Assembly: GCF_010500865.1 (NCBI RefSeq)
Contig: NZ_JAAAWN010000032.1
Span: 1-40,744 of the forward strand
Source: Alteromonas profundi
Lineage (GTDB): Bacteria > Pseudomonadota > Gammaproteobacteria > Enterobacterales > Alteromonadaceae
Length of the DNA: 40,744 bases
Reading direction: 5' to 3'
The translations under genes and the position numbers were made by a program. Below the pieces are notes generated by a model. The model had not been told where the DNA came from. It saw nothing but the letters and a program-made list of their open reading frames with translations, and ran no database searches. This document shows, piece by piece, positions 35,193 to 40,744 of this stretch (positions are counted from its first letter, which is position 1; each line of letters starts with the position of its first letter).

Positions 35193-36284
35193 TTATTTGT
35201 GATACGGCGTACTTAGTTCATGCACGGCGTTAACGAACACACCCGCATTTTCTGGCGGCACATCTAGGTGGATACCATGACCAAGGTTGAATACATGACC
35301 ACTGCCTTCACCGTAACCAGACAAGATAGTGGCGACTTCTTCACGAATACGCTCAGGCGATGCATAAAGCATAGAAGGGTCCATGTTACCCTGAAGTGCC
35401 ACTTTATCCCCAATACGCGCACGCGCTTGGGCAATATCAATTGTCCAATCAAGACCCACAGCATCACAGCCCGTTGCAGCAATAGATTCTAACCACATGC
35501 CACCATTTTTAGTGAATAGGGTTACAGGTACTTTGCGGCCATCGGCATGACGGGTTAACCCATCAACAATACGTGCCATATACTGTAAAGAAAAATCGTT
35601 GTAATCACGGGGGGATAATACGCCGCCCCATGTATCAAATATCATTACTGACTGCGCGCCCGCGGCTATTTGGGCATTAAGATATTCAGTCACTGAGTCG
35701 GCAAGTTTAGCCAGCAATGCGTGTAGGGTTGCTGGTTCAGCAAAGGCCATCTTCTTAATTTTAGTGAACGCTTTACTTGACCCGCCTTCAACCATATAAG
35801 TGGCCAGTGTCCATGGGCTACCTGAAAAACCAATTAGCGGGACTTCACCTTTAAGTTCCCGTCTGATGGTACGCACGGCGTTCATCACATATTGCAATTC
35901 GCCTTCTGGATCGGGAAGGCCAATTTTGTCTACATCGGCTTTACACGTAATAGGGTTCTTAAAACGCGGGCCTTCACCGGTTTCAAAATACAGGCCTAGG
36001 CCCATAGCATCAGGGATAGTTAAGATATCAGAAAACAAAATGGCTGCATCAAGTGGAAAACGACGCAATGGCTGCAACGTAACTTCACACGCAAGCTCTG
36101 CGTTTTTACACAACGACATAAAATCGCCCGCCACCGCGCGGGTCGCTTTGTACTCAGGTAAGTAACGACCCGCTTGTCGCATCATCCAAACAGGCGTTGC
36201 GTCGACCGGCTGTTTCAAAAGGGCCCTAAGATAGCGGTCATTTTTTAATGCTGGCTTTGCAACACTGCTCTCATTCTGCGACAT
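35193..36284 (-). CDS. hemE: Uroporphyrinogen decarboxylase
   Basis: HemE removes four carboxyl groups from uroporphyrinogen III to give coproporphyrinogen III, without a cofactor, in the cytoplasm. The 363-residue protein has the signature [15 protein letters not shown] at 31-45 with the active-site arginines, and D85 in [15 protein letters not shown]. Later blocks [23 protein letters not shown] and NLGHGI are also family hallmarks. AGGTGAG lies just before the ATG. An extended -10 promoter element is present upstream. The gene is followed by a small unknown membrane protein gene. nudC lies upstream, as in E. coli, but reads in the same direction with no terminator on its strand between them. 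Confidence 0.97.
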   Translation of the reverse strand: MSQNESSVAKPALKNDRYLRALLKQPVDATPVWMMRQAGRYLPEYKATRAVAGDFMSLCKNAELACEVTLQPLRRFPLDAAILFSDILTIPDAMGLGLYFETGEGPRFKNPITCKADVDKIGLPDPEGELQYVMNAVRTIRRELKGEVPLIGFSGSPWTLATYMVEGGSSKAFTKIKKMAFAEPATLHALLAKLADSVTEYLNAQIAAGAQSVMIFDTWGGVLSPRDYNDFSLQYMARIVDGLTRHADGRKVPVTLFTKNGGMWLESIAATGCDAVGLDWTIDIAQARARIGDKVALQGNMDPSMLYASPERIREEVATILSGYGEGSGHVFNLGHGIHLDVPPENAGVFVNAVHELSTPYHK

Positions 36285-36320
36285 AAACTCACCTAAACTA
36301 AAGAAAAATTAAACACCGGA

Positions 36321-36329
36321 ATTATATCA
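36321..36329 (-). promoter_or_regulatory. Extended -10 promoter for hemE
   Basis: On the minus strand the sequence reads TGATATAAT, a perfect -10 hexamer with the TGn extension, about 37 bases upstream of the hemE start codon. There is no good -35 hexamer 17 bases further up, as often happens with extended -10 promoters. Confidence 0.6.
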
Positions 36330-36431
36330 GCAAACCCTGCTAATTGTGCTAAAAGGTTAGTAATATTTAAACCTTGCGGTCAAATAACCAGAAAATGGGA
36401 TAAGGTTTACTTGAAAATAAATTTGCATTAA

Positions 36432-36527
36432 ATGAAAGCGTTTGCTATTACTACTACAGCAACGAAAAAGAAGCCCATTAAGGGACCGTGCTAACCTCAT
36501 TGGAACCCTGCCTCGGCAGGGTTTTTT
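36432..36527 (+). ncRNA. Candidate small RNA or leader-peptide locus with orphan terminator
   Basis: A strong intrinsic terminator (AACCCTGCC 36504-36512 with GGCAGGGTT 36515-36523, then a T run to 36527) points along the plus strand, but no plus-strand gene precedes it: hemE and nudC both read the other way. Just upstream lies a 20-codon open frame, 36432-36494 (MKAFAITTTATKKKPIKGPC), without a clear ribosome binding site. AGGGACC at 36481-36487 could pair with GGAACCCT and exclude the terminator stem. A small RNA is the simplest reading. The weak promoter guess TTTACT-16-TTAAAT would start it near 36440. Confidence 0.5.
36504..36527 (+). terminator. Intrinsic terminator between hemE and nudC
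   Basis: A GC-rich stem of 8-9 bp with a CTCG loop is followed by six T on the plus strand. On the minus strand no T run follows, so it would not end nudC transcription. Confidence 0.88.
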
Positions 36528-36539
36528 ATTGTCTGGTGT

Positions 36540-37376
36540 TTACTGGTTTTCAATAATAGAAAGCGTTTCTTCTATTAGCTTTCCTGCAATCGATACTCTA
36601 GGCGGTATAGTGGGTAACGCGTCTGGCTTGAACCACTGAGCGTCGTCAATCTCATTTTCTTGGCAGCGAATATCACCTCCAGCGTATTCAGCGATAAACC
36701 CCACCATAATAGAATGGGGAAAGGGCCAGGGTTGGCTGTCGAAGTACTGAAGGTTCTTCACTTTAACGCCAACTTCTTCAAACACCTCGCGATGCACAGC
36801 TTCTTCTAAACTTTCGCCGCTTTCAACAAATCCGGCCAGCGTAGAGTACATATTGGCTTCTTTATGTCTCACCCCTTTTGCTAATAACAACGCCTGTTTA
36901 TTGTGAATTGCAACGATAATGCAGGGTGACACCCGCGGGTAACTGCGATGATGGCAACGGTGACAATGCACAGCCATTTCCCAATTTACGCGCTCGGTAT
37001 GGCTGCCGCACTTGCCACAGAATCGGTGAGTACGCAAAAAGTGAACGTATTGCCATGCCCGTCCAATGACAGAGAAAATAATCGTTTGCTGTTCGTACAA
37101 TAAATGACGCAGCGGCACAGCTTCCCATTCTTCCTCTTGTACCATTTCAGCCCCCATATCAACAACGTAAACGGGGTCATTTAATACATCGGTATCAGGA
37201 CTTAATGGAGGCAGTTCGTGAACGTCTTCTAGGTAGGATGTAAGAAAATTGAACTGAGATACGTGCCCGGAAGGGATTGTTTTCTCACCCTTTCGTATGA
37301 TGATCCGTTCCTTACTGACAATAACCCAATGGCCAGCCCTCGTATCCAGTTGTGTCATATTTTGCTTGATCATCAT
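36540..37376 (-). CDS. nudC: NAD+ diphosphatase / NAD-RNA decapping Nudix enzyme
   Basis: NudC hydrolyses NAD(H) to NMN and AMP and removes NAD caps from RNA 5' ends. The 278-residue protein has an N-terminal domain, then a zinc ribbon with C120, C123, C138 and C141. The Nudix box at 182-204 keeps G182, the central REVFEE and the final G203. SQPWPFPHS at 214-222 is the NADH-pyrophosphatase signature. ATG 37376 starts an ATGATG pair, with AGG ten bases upstream. The hemE-nudC-rsd neighbourhood is the same as in E. coli, with rsd divergent from nudC. It is cytoplasmic. Confidence 0.96.
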   Translation of the reverse strand: MMIKQNMTQLDTRAGHWVIVSKERIIIRKGEKTIPSGHVSQFNFLTSYLEDVHELPPLSPDTDVLNDPVYVVDMGAEMVQEEEWEAVPLRHLLYEQQTIIFSVIGRAWQYVHFLRTHRFCGKCGSHTERVNWEMAVHCHRCHHRSYPRVSPCIIVAIHNKQALLLAKGVRHKEANMYSTLAGFVESGESLEEAVHREVFEEVGVKVKNLQYFDSQPWPFPHSIMVGFIAEYAGGDIRCQENEIDDAQWFKPDALPTIPPRVSIAGKLIEETLSIIENQ

Positions 37377-37453
37377 AAGCTTATTACCTATTTTCGGGTC
37401 TAATTAGCGCTACGATAGCATAAATTTAATCCTATCCAGTCACCGCCTTCAAT

Positions 37454-37481
37454 TTGTGTCGCGTTAACACGGTGTTATACT
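37454..37481 (+). promoter_or_regulatory. Sigma-70-like promoter for rsd with overlapping dyad
   Basis: TTGTGT (37454-37459), a 16-base spacer and TATACT (37476-37481) lie about 45 bases before the rsd ATG. A dyad TAACAC-G-GTGTTA (37465-37477) overlaps the spacer and the -10 element and could be an operator. Confidence 0.55.
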
Positions 37482-37525
37482 AGCACTCACTTGCGCGGCG
37501 CGGGTATCGTTTTGAGGACCAAAAC

Positions 37526-38002
37526 ATGTTAAAGCAACTAGAAGATGTTAAAACAAAATGGGGCGGTAAAAGTCAAACAGTTGATAACTGGCTAAATGCT
37601 AGACAGCAATTATTGATCAACTTTTGCAACCTCGCAGGTATGGATAAAAGAAACGAAACCTTACCCGAAGCCAATGAGATAGCGCATTTTTGCGAATGTT
37701 TAATGGATTATTTATCAGCGGGTCATTTCGAAGTGTTCGATATCTTGGTCAGTGACGATGCTGATGGACAACAATTAAAAGCGCATCTTTACCCAAAACT
37801 TACCCAAACCACCGATGCTGCGTTACAATTTAATGATAAATTTGCAGAAGCCGTTACGATTGAGCAAGCTGCAAACTTTGACGATGCATTAGCGAAACTT
37901 GGTGAAACATTAGAAGAACGTTTCGGTTTAGAAGATAAACTGATAGAACATATGCACACCACCCCAACTCGCGCCGCACACGAAGTTCGACCGACGCAGT
38001 GA
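37526..38002 (+). CDS. rsd: Anti-sigma-70 factor Rsd (AlgQ family)
   Basis: Rsd binds the housekeeping sigma factor RpoD in stationary phase, freeing core RNA polymerase for alternative sigma factors, and can also stimulate SpoT. The 158-residue all-helical protein aligns with E. coli Rsd: the start MLKQLEDV, VDNWLNARQQLL, the strongly conserved MDYLSAGHFEVF, and LGETLEERFGLEDKLI near the end. GAGGA lies upstream of the ATG. It is divergent from nudC and is followed 29 bases later by zur, so it probably leads the operon rsd-zur-cheX-yjbQ. Confidence 0.95.
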   Translation: MLKQLEDVKTKWGGKSQTVDNWLNARQQLLINFCNLAGMDKRNETLPEANEIAHFCECLMDYLSAGHFEVFDILVSDDADGQQLKAHLYPKLTQTTDAALQFNDKFAEAVTIEQAANFDDALAKLGETLEERFGLEDKLIEHMHTTPTRAAHEVRPTQ

Positions 38003-38031
38003 AATTCACAACGTAGCCATGGTAGTAATAA

Positions 38032-38505
38032 ATGAATAATGCAACGCTGATCCATAAAGCCCGCGTCTATTGTGAGCAGCGAGGAGCTCGTTTCACCCCT
38101 TTACGGGAAAAAGTATACGAAATTTTAGTGTCTAAACACGGGCCTATGGGCGCCTATGAACTGTTAGATGCATTAAAGGAAACCGAATCAGGTGCTAAGC
38201 CCGCCACGGTGTATAGAGCCTTAGACTTTCTATTAGATTTTGGTTTAATCCATCGCCTAGAGTCAAATAAGGCGTTTGTCGCATGTTACCACTTCGGCTG
38301 TAAACACCCAGTACAGTTCCTAATTTGCGACAGTTGTGGTGACGTCGCAGAGATACAGTCGGAAGGTTTAAAAGATACCTTAGACAACCAAGCGAAAGCG
38401 CATGGCTTTAGTATTTCCAAGCAAACCATAGAGGCTCATGGACTGTGTGCAGACTGTCAAGAGACAGAAAACCCTGACTCAAAGGAGCACGCACATGAAT
38501 GCTGA
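38032..38505 (+). CDS. zur: Fur-family zinc uptake regulator Zur
   Basis: Zur represses zinc uptake genes when zinc-loaded. The 157-residue protein has a winged helix (FTPLREKVYEIL, ATVYRALDFL) and a dimer domain with the structural zinc site C99-C102 (CDSCG) and C139-C142 (CADC). C85, C90 and the H-rich stretch YHFGCKH may add the regulatory site. The order and spacing fit Zur better than Fur. The His-rich tail HAHEC is unusual. The ATG has a weak ribosome binding site. It overlaps cheX by 11 bases. No Zur target gene lies in the window. Confidence 0.92.
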   Translation: MNNATLIHKARVYCEQRGARFTPLREKVYEILVSKHGPMGAYELLDALKETESGAKPATVYRALDFLLDFGLIHRLESNKAFVACYHFGCKHPVQFLICDSCGDVAEIQSEGLKDTLDNQAKAHGFSISKQTIEAHGLCADCQETENPDSKEHAHEC

Positions 38506-38959
38506 TTTTGTAAACCCTTTCATTGCAGGGTTGTTAAATGTGTTGGAAACAATGGCACAAACCACGCTTACACCGGGTAAGCCTAAGCGTAAACAGAGCG
38601 ATGTAGCCAAAGGTGACGTATCAGGTTTAATTGGTATGGTAGGCCCTAACGTTCGCGGGTCAATGTCGATTACCTTTGATGAGTCCCTCGCCCTTACAAT
38701 AATGGAGCGTATGGTGGGTGAACGGCCACAAAAGTTAGACGCAGAAGTCGGTGATATGGTGGGTGAAGTCACTAATATGATATGTGGCAACGCCAAGCGC
38801 GACTTAGCTGAAAGGGGGTTTGAGTTTGGTATGGCAACCCCTATGGTAGTGTCGGGAAAGCAACATACGATAAGCCATCAAGTAGACGGTGCTAAAATCA
38901 TTTTACCTTTTATGTGCGAGGAGGGGCTAGCGCACTTGGAAATCTGTTTTGACAAATAA
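38495..38959 (+). CDS. CheX-like chemotaxis phosphatase
   Basis: A 154-residue CheX/CheC-type protein. CheX dephosphorylates CheY-type response regulators. The conserved E-x-x-N motif for the phosphatase site is E91-V-T-N94 in [13 protein letters not shown]. The protein starts [20 protein letters not shown], like Shewanella-type CheX. ATG 38495 with AAAGGAG seven bases upstream is far better than an in-frame upstream codon at 38438 inside zur. It overlaps zur by 11 bases and yjbQ by 11 bases. No other chemotaxis gene is nearby, so the CheY partner is unknown. Confidence 0.9.
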   Translation: MNADFVNPFIAGLLNVLETMAQTTLTPGKPKRKQSDVAKGDVSGLIGMVGPNVRGSMSITFDESLALTIMERMVGERPQKLDAEVGDMVGEVTNMICGNAKRDLAERGFEFGMATPMVVSGKQHTISHQVDGAKIILPFMCEEGLAHLEICFDK

Positions 38960-39395
38960 TTTCTGGTACTCTGAAAAAATTACACTACCGGAATTCCCCC
39001 GTGGCTTTCATCTCGTAACAGAGTACATTGTTGAAGCGTTACCGGTTTTGAAAAATATTGACGTAGGTTTGCTACACTTATGGCTGCAACATACGAGTGC
39101 TAGTTTAACTGTGAACGAAAATGCCGATCCGACCGTACGACAAGACATGGAGGCTTTCTTTAACGACAGTGTTAAAGAGAACTTGCCGTATCTAAAACAT
39201 ACGTACGAAGGCAGTGATGATATGCCAGCGCACTTAAAATCTAGTATACTTGGTTGTCAGGTAACCATTCCTGTTCAGCAAGGTAAACTCCAGCTAGGTA
39301 CCTGGCAGGGTATCATACTCGGAGAACACCGCAATTATGGCGGCCCAAGAAGAATTATTGCCACATTACAAGGGACTGAAATAAATCCCATATAA
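38949..39395 (+). CDS. yjbQ: YjbQ/UPF0047 family protein, TTG start
   Basis: A 148-residue protein of the UPF0047/YjbQ family, reported to have weak thiamine-phosphate synthase activity. Family blocks are [21 protein letters not shown] (with the conserved His and Asn), [20 protein letters not shown] and [20 protein letters not shown]. The start is TTG 38949 with GGAA about eight bases upstream. It overlaps the end of cheX by 11 bases, the same overlap as zur-cheX, which supports a coupled operon. Its physiological role remains unsettled. Confidence 0.93.
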   Translation: MTNNFWYSEKITLPEFPRGFHLVTEYIVEALPVLKNIDVGLLHLWLQHTSASLTVNENADPTVRQDMEAFFNDSVKENLPYLKHTYEGSDDMPAHLKSSILGCQVTIPVQQGKLQLGTWQGIILGEHRNYGGPRRIIATLQGTEINPI

Positions 39396-39410
39396 CAAAC
39401 GGCACAAATC

Positions 39411-39462
39411 GTGCTTACAGATTTTAAGTAAGCACAAGATAGAATTATCATAAATCGATAAT
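39411..39462 (+). repeat. Two dyads in the yjbQ-ompA gap
   Basis: GTGCTTAC (39411-39418) and GTAAGCAC (39428-39435) form a perfect 8-bp hairpin without a T run. ATTATC (39444-39449) and GATAAT (39457-39462) form a second, AT-rich dyad. They lie between yjbQ and ompA and could be the 3' end of the first transcript or regulatory sites for ompA. Confidence 0.55.
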
Positions 39463-39488
39463 CACTCAACGTTTAACAGGATGTGACT

Positions 39489-40691
39489 ATGAAACGACAC
39501 TTTAAATTGGCTGCACTTTCGCTAGCTGTTCTTTCTTCAACTTCAGCATTTGCTCAAGACTCTCAAGAGCCAGATTATAAGCAATGGTTTGGTCTTTCTG
39601 GTATGTATTACAATACCGATCCAGGTCGCCCATTAGCTGAAGGAATTTATGACGATGGCCAAGGCGTCTCTTTTGAGTATGGCTTTCGTTTTACACAAAG
39701 CTGGGCTGCGCGTATCGAGTATACTGACCTTGAGTTAGATTACCGTTCACCTATCAGTTCTGGTTCAGATAGTGAAGACGGCGAAATGGTTGGTGTAGAC
39801 GCACTATACTTCATGCCTGACGACATGTATTACCTATTTGGTGGTATTAAACGTCAATCAGTGGGTGAGTCTACTACGCTTGCAAATATTGGTATCGGTA
39901 AACACTGGGACCTTGCTGATTCAGTTAAAATTATTACTGAAGTTGCTACTTATCACGATTTCGGTGAAGACTACAACGATTACAGCGTAAAAGTAGGTGT
40001 GAGCATTCCTTTCGGTAAATCAACGCCAACTGCGCCGCAAGATAGCGACAACGATGGCGTTATTGATAGTCGTGATCAGTGCGCGATGACACCTGCTGGC
40101 GTTCGTGTTGATGCAACAGGCTGTGCCGTAGACAATGACAACGATGGTGTACTTAACAGCGTAGACCAGTGTCCTAATACACCTGCTGGCGTTAACGTTG
40201 ACGCGAAAGGTTGTGCAATTAAAGATTCTGATAACGACGGTGTCGTTGACGCAAAAGACATGTGCCCAGATACAGAGGCAGGCGTTAAAGTTGATGCTAA
40301 AGGCTGTGTAGTATTTGACGAAGAAAAAGTTGAAATTACCCTACGCGTACTTTTCGATAACGAAAGTGCGGTAGTGAAAATGCCTAAAGATCCAGAGATT
40401 TCAGAGTTTGCTGAATTTATGAAGCAGTATCCTTCTACTACTGCGGTTATTGAAGGTCACACTTCAGCGCCAGGTACAGAAGCATACAACATGGACCTTT
40501 CTAAGGAACGTGCCGCTAGCTTTAAAGACGTAATGGTTGATATGTACGGTATTGATAGCAGCCGTCTAGAAACTGTTGGCTACGGTGAGACTCGCTTACT
40601 AGATACAGCGAATAACGCTGAAGCGCACCGCATCAACCGTCGCATTTCAGTGACAGTTGAAGAAACGGTTAAAGTACCAGAAGAGAAGTAA
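39489..40691 (+). CDS. OmpA-family outer membrane protein with calcium-type repeats
   Basis: A 400-residue outer membrane protein. A signal peptide (1-22, ending SAFA) is followed by an OmpA-like beta-barrel of about 150 residues. Next is a linker of three tandem units of about 30 residues at 185-214, 215-244 and 246-275. Each has DxDNDG, two cysteines and TPAGVxVDAxGC, like calcium-binding thrombospondin type 3 repeats. The C-terminal OmpA domain (about 285-390, IEGHT, YNMDLSKERA, HRINRRI) anchors to peptidoglycan. GHTS replaces the common GHTD. ATG 39489 has AGG eight bases upstream and is preferred over GTG 39483. It is a single gene with its own terminator. Confidence 0.94.
   Translation: MKRHFKLAALSLAVLSSTSAFAQDSQEPDYKQWFGLSGMYYNTDPGRPLAEGIYDDGQGVSFEYGFRFTQSWAARIEYTDLELDYRSPISSGSDSEDGEMVGVDALYFMPDDMYYLFGGIKRQSVGESTTLANIGIGKHWDLADSVKIITEVATYHDFGEDYNDYSVKVGVSIPFGKSTPTAPQDSDNDGVIDSRDQCAMTPAGVRVDATGCAVDNDNDGVLNSVDQCPNTPAGVNVDAKGCAIKDSDNDGVVDAKDMCPDTEAGVKVDAKGCVVFDEEKVEITLRVLFDNESAVVKMPKDPEISEFAEFMKQYPSTTAVIEGHTSAPGTEAYNMDLSKERAASFKDVMVDMYGIDSSRLETVGYGETRLLDTANNAEAHRINRRISVTVEETVKVPEEK
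40041..40313 (+). repeat. Three tandem 90-base coding repeats
   Basis: Three diverged 90-base units (40041-40130, 40131-40220, 40224-40313) encode the calcium-type linker repeats of the OmpA-family protein. One extra codon (Lys) separates units two and three. Confidence 0.9.
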
Positions 40692-40708
40692 TTTTCTTTC
40701 ACCTAATA

Positions 40709-40737
40709 AAAAAAGGCGCCCATTGGGCGCCTTTTTT
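40709..40737. terminator. Terminator after ompA
   Basis: GGCGCCC (40715-40721) and GGGCGCC (40725-40731) form a 7-bp stem with a 3-base loop, flanked by six A and six T. It is a strong intrinsic terminator that could act in both directions. Confidence 0.95.
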
Positions 40738-40744
40738 ATAGCTT

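Noticed and set aside
36432..36494. Threonine-operon-type attenuator leader peptide
   Set aside because: The Thr/Ile codons and terminator fit the pattern, but no plus-strand biosynthetic gene follows and no clear ribosome binding site was seen. It is kept only as an RNA candidate.
39443..39463. Fur box before ompA
   Set aside because: GATAAT-like halves are present, but the spacing does not give the repeated hexamers of a Fur site.
1..40744. tRNA, rRNA, CRISPR arrays, insertion sequences, prophage
   Set aside because: No cloverleaf, repeat-spacer pattern, transposase or phage protein was recognised by eye on either strand.

Overview
The window reads as ordinary chromosome of a marine gammaproteobacterium of the Alteromonadales, most like Alteromonas or a close relative. 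The reasons are the moderate base composition, the conserved tsaE-amiB-mutL-miaA-hfq-hflX-hflK-hflC block, the hemE/nudC/rsd neighbourhood known from enteric relatives, an OmpA with a thrombospondin-type-3-like linker, a Shewanella-like CheX, and an ATP-dependent 'ligase-associated' DNA repair cluster. No tRNA, rRNA, insertion sequence, phage gene or CRISPR array was seen. The genus is an inference.

Layout. Positions 1-4150 hold a small zinc-ribbon protein, the divergent pterin genes folE and folM, and the agmatine-to-putrescine genes aguA-aguB, closed by a strong two-way terminator. Positions 4190-10340 hold the four-gene ligase-associated DNA damage response set: pdeM and an Lhr-core helicase on the minus strand, and an MBL-fold exonuclease and an ATP-dependent DNA ligase on the plus strand, around a shared divergent promoter region. 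Positions 10370-13850 hold a PfkB sugar kinase divergent from a ROK-family regulator, with mmuM behind the regulator. Their 350-base intergenic region contains a perfect operator-like palindrome.

Positions 13880-21540 carry two overlapping glutathione S-transferases, a UbiG-like methyltransferase, a DUF2237 protein, an acetolactate-synthase-like and aldehyde dehydrogenase operon, and hemH with a DUF4112 protein. Positions 21545-23146 encode an AbgT-family transporter. Positions 23380-33442 are the long minus-strand housekeeping block nnr-tsaE-amiB-mutL-miaA-hfq-hflX-hflK-hflC, ending at a strong terminator. queG starts 6 bases away on the opposite strand.

Positions 34609-36540 carry hemE, a small membrane-anchored unknown protein, and an orphan plus-strand terminator hairpin that probably marks a small RNA or a leader peptide. 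Positions 36540-40738 hold nudC, then the plus-strand genes rsd, zur, cheX and yjbQ, and finally ompA with its terminator.

A recurring feature is the TTG start codon. At least eight genes (folM, the exonuclease, mmuM, the DUF2237 gene, the AbgT gene, hflX, mutL and yjbQ) are best read from TTG, several with a clear Shine-Dalgarno sequence. Nothing here is plainly a wholly new system. The best leads are the orphan RNA locus between hemE and nudC, the palindromes in front of the ROK regulator, the hfq leader, the acetolactate-synthase/aldehyde-dehydrogenase pair and the rsd-zur-cheX-yjbQ operon.
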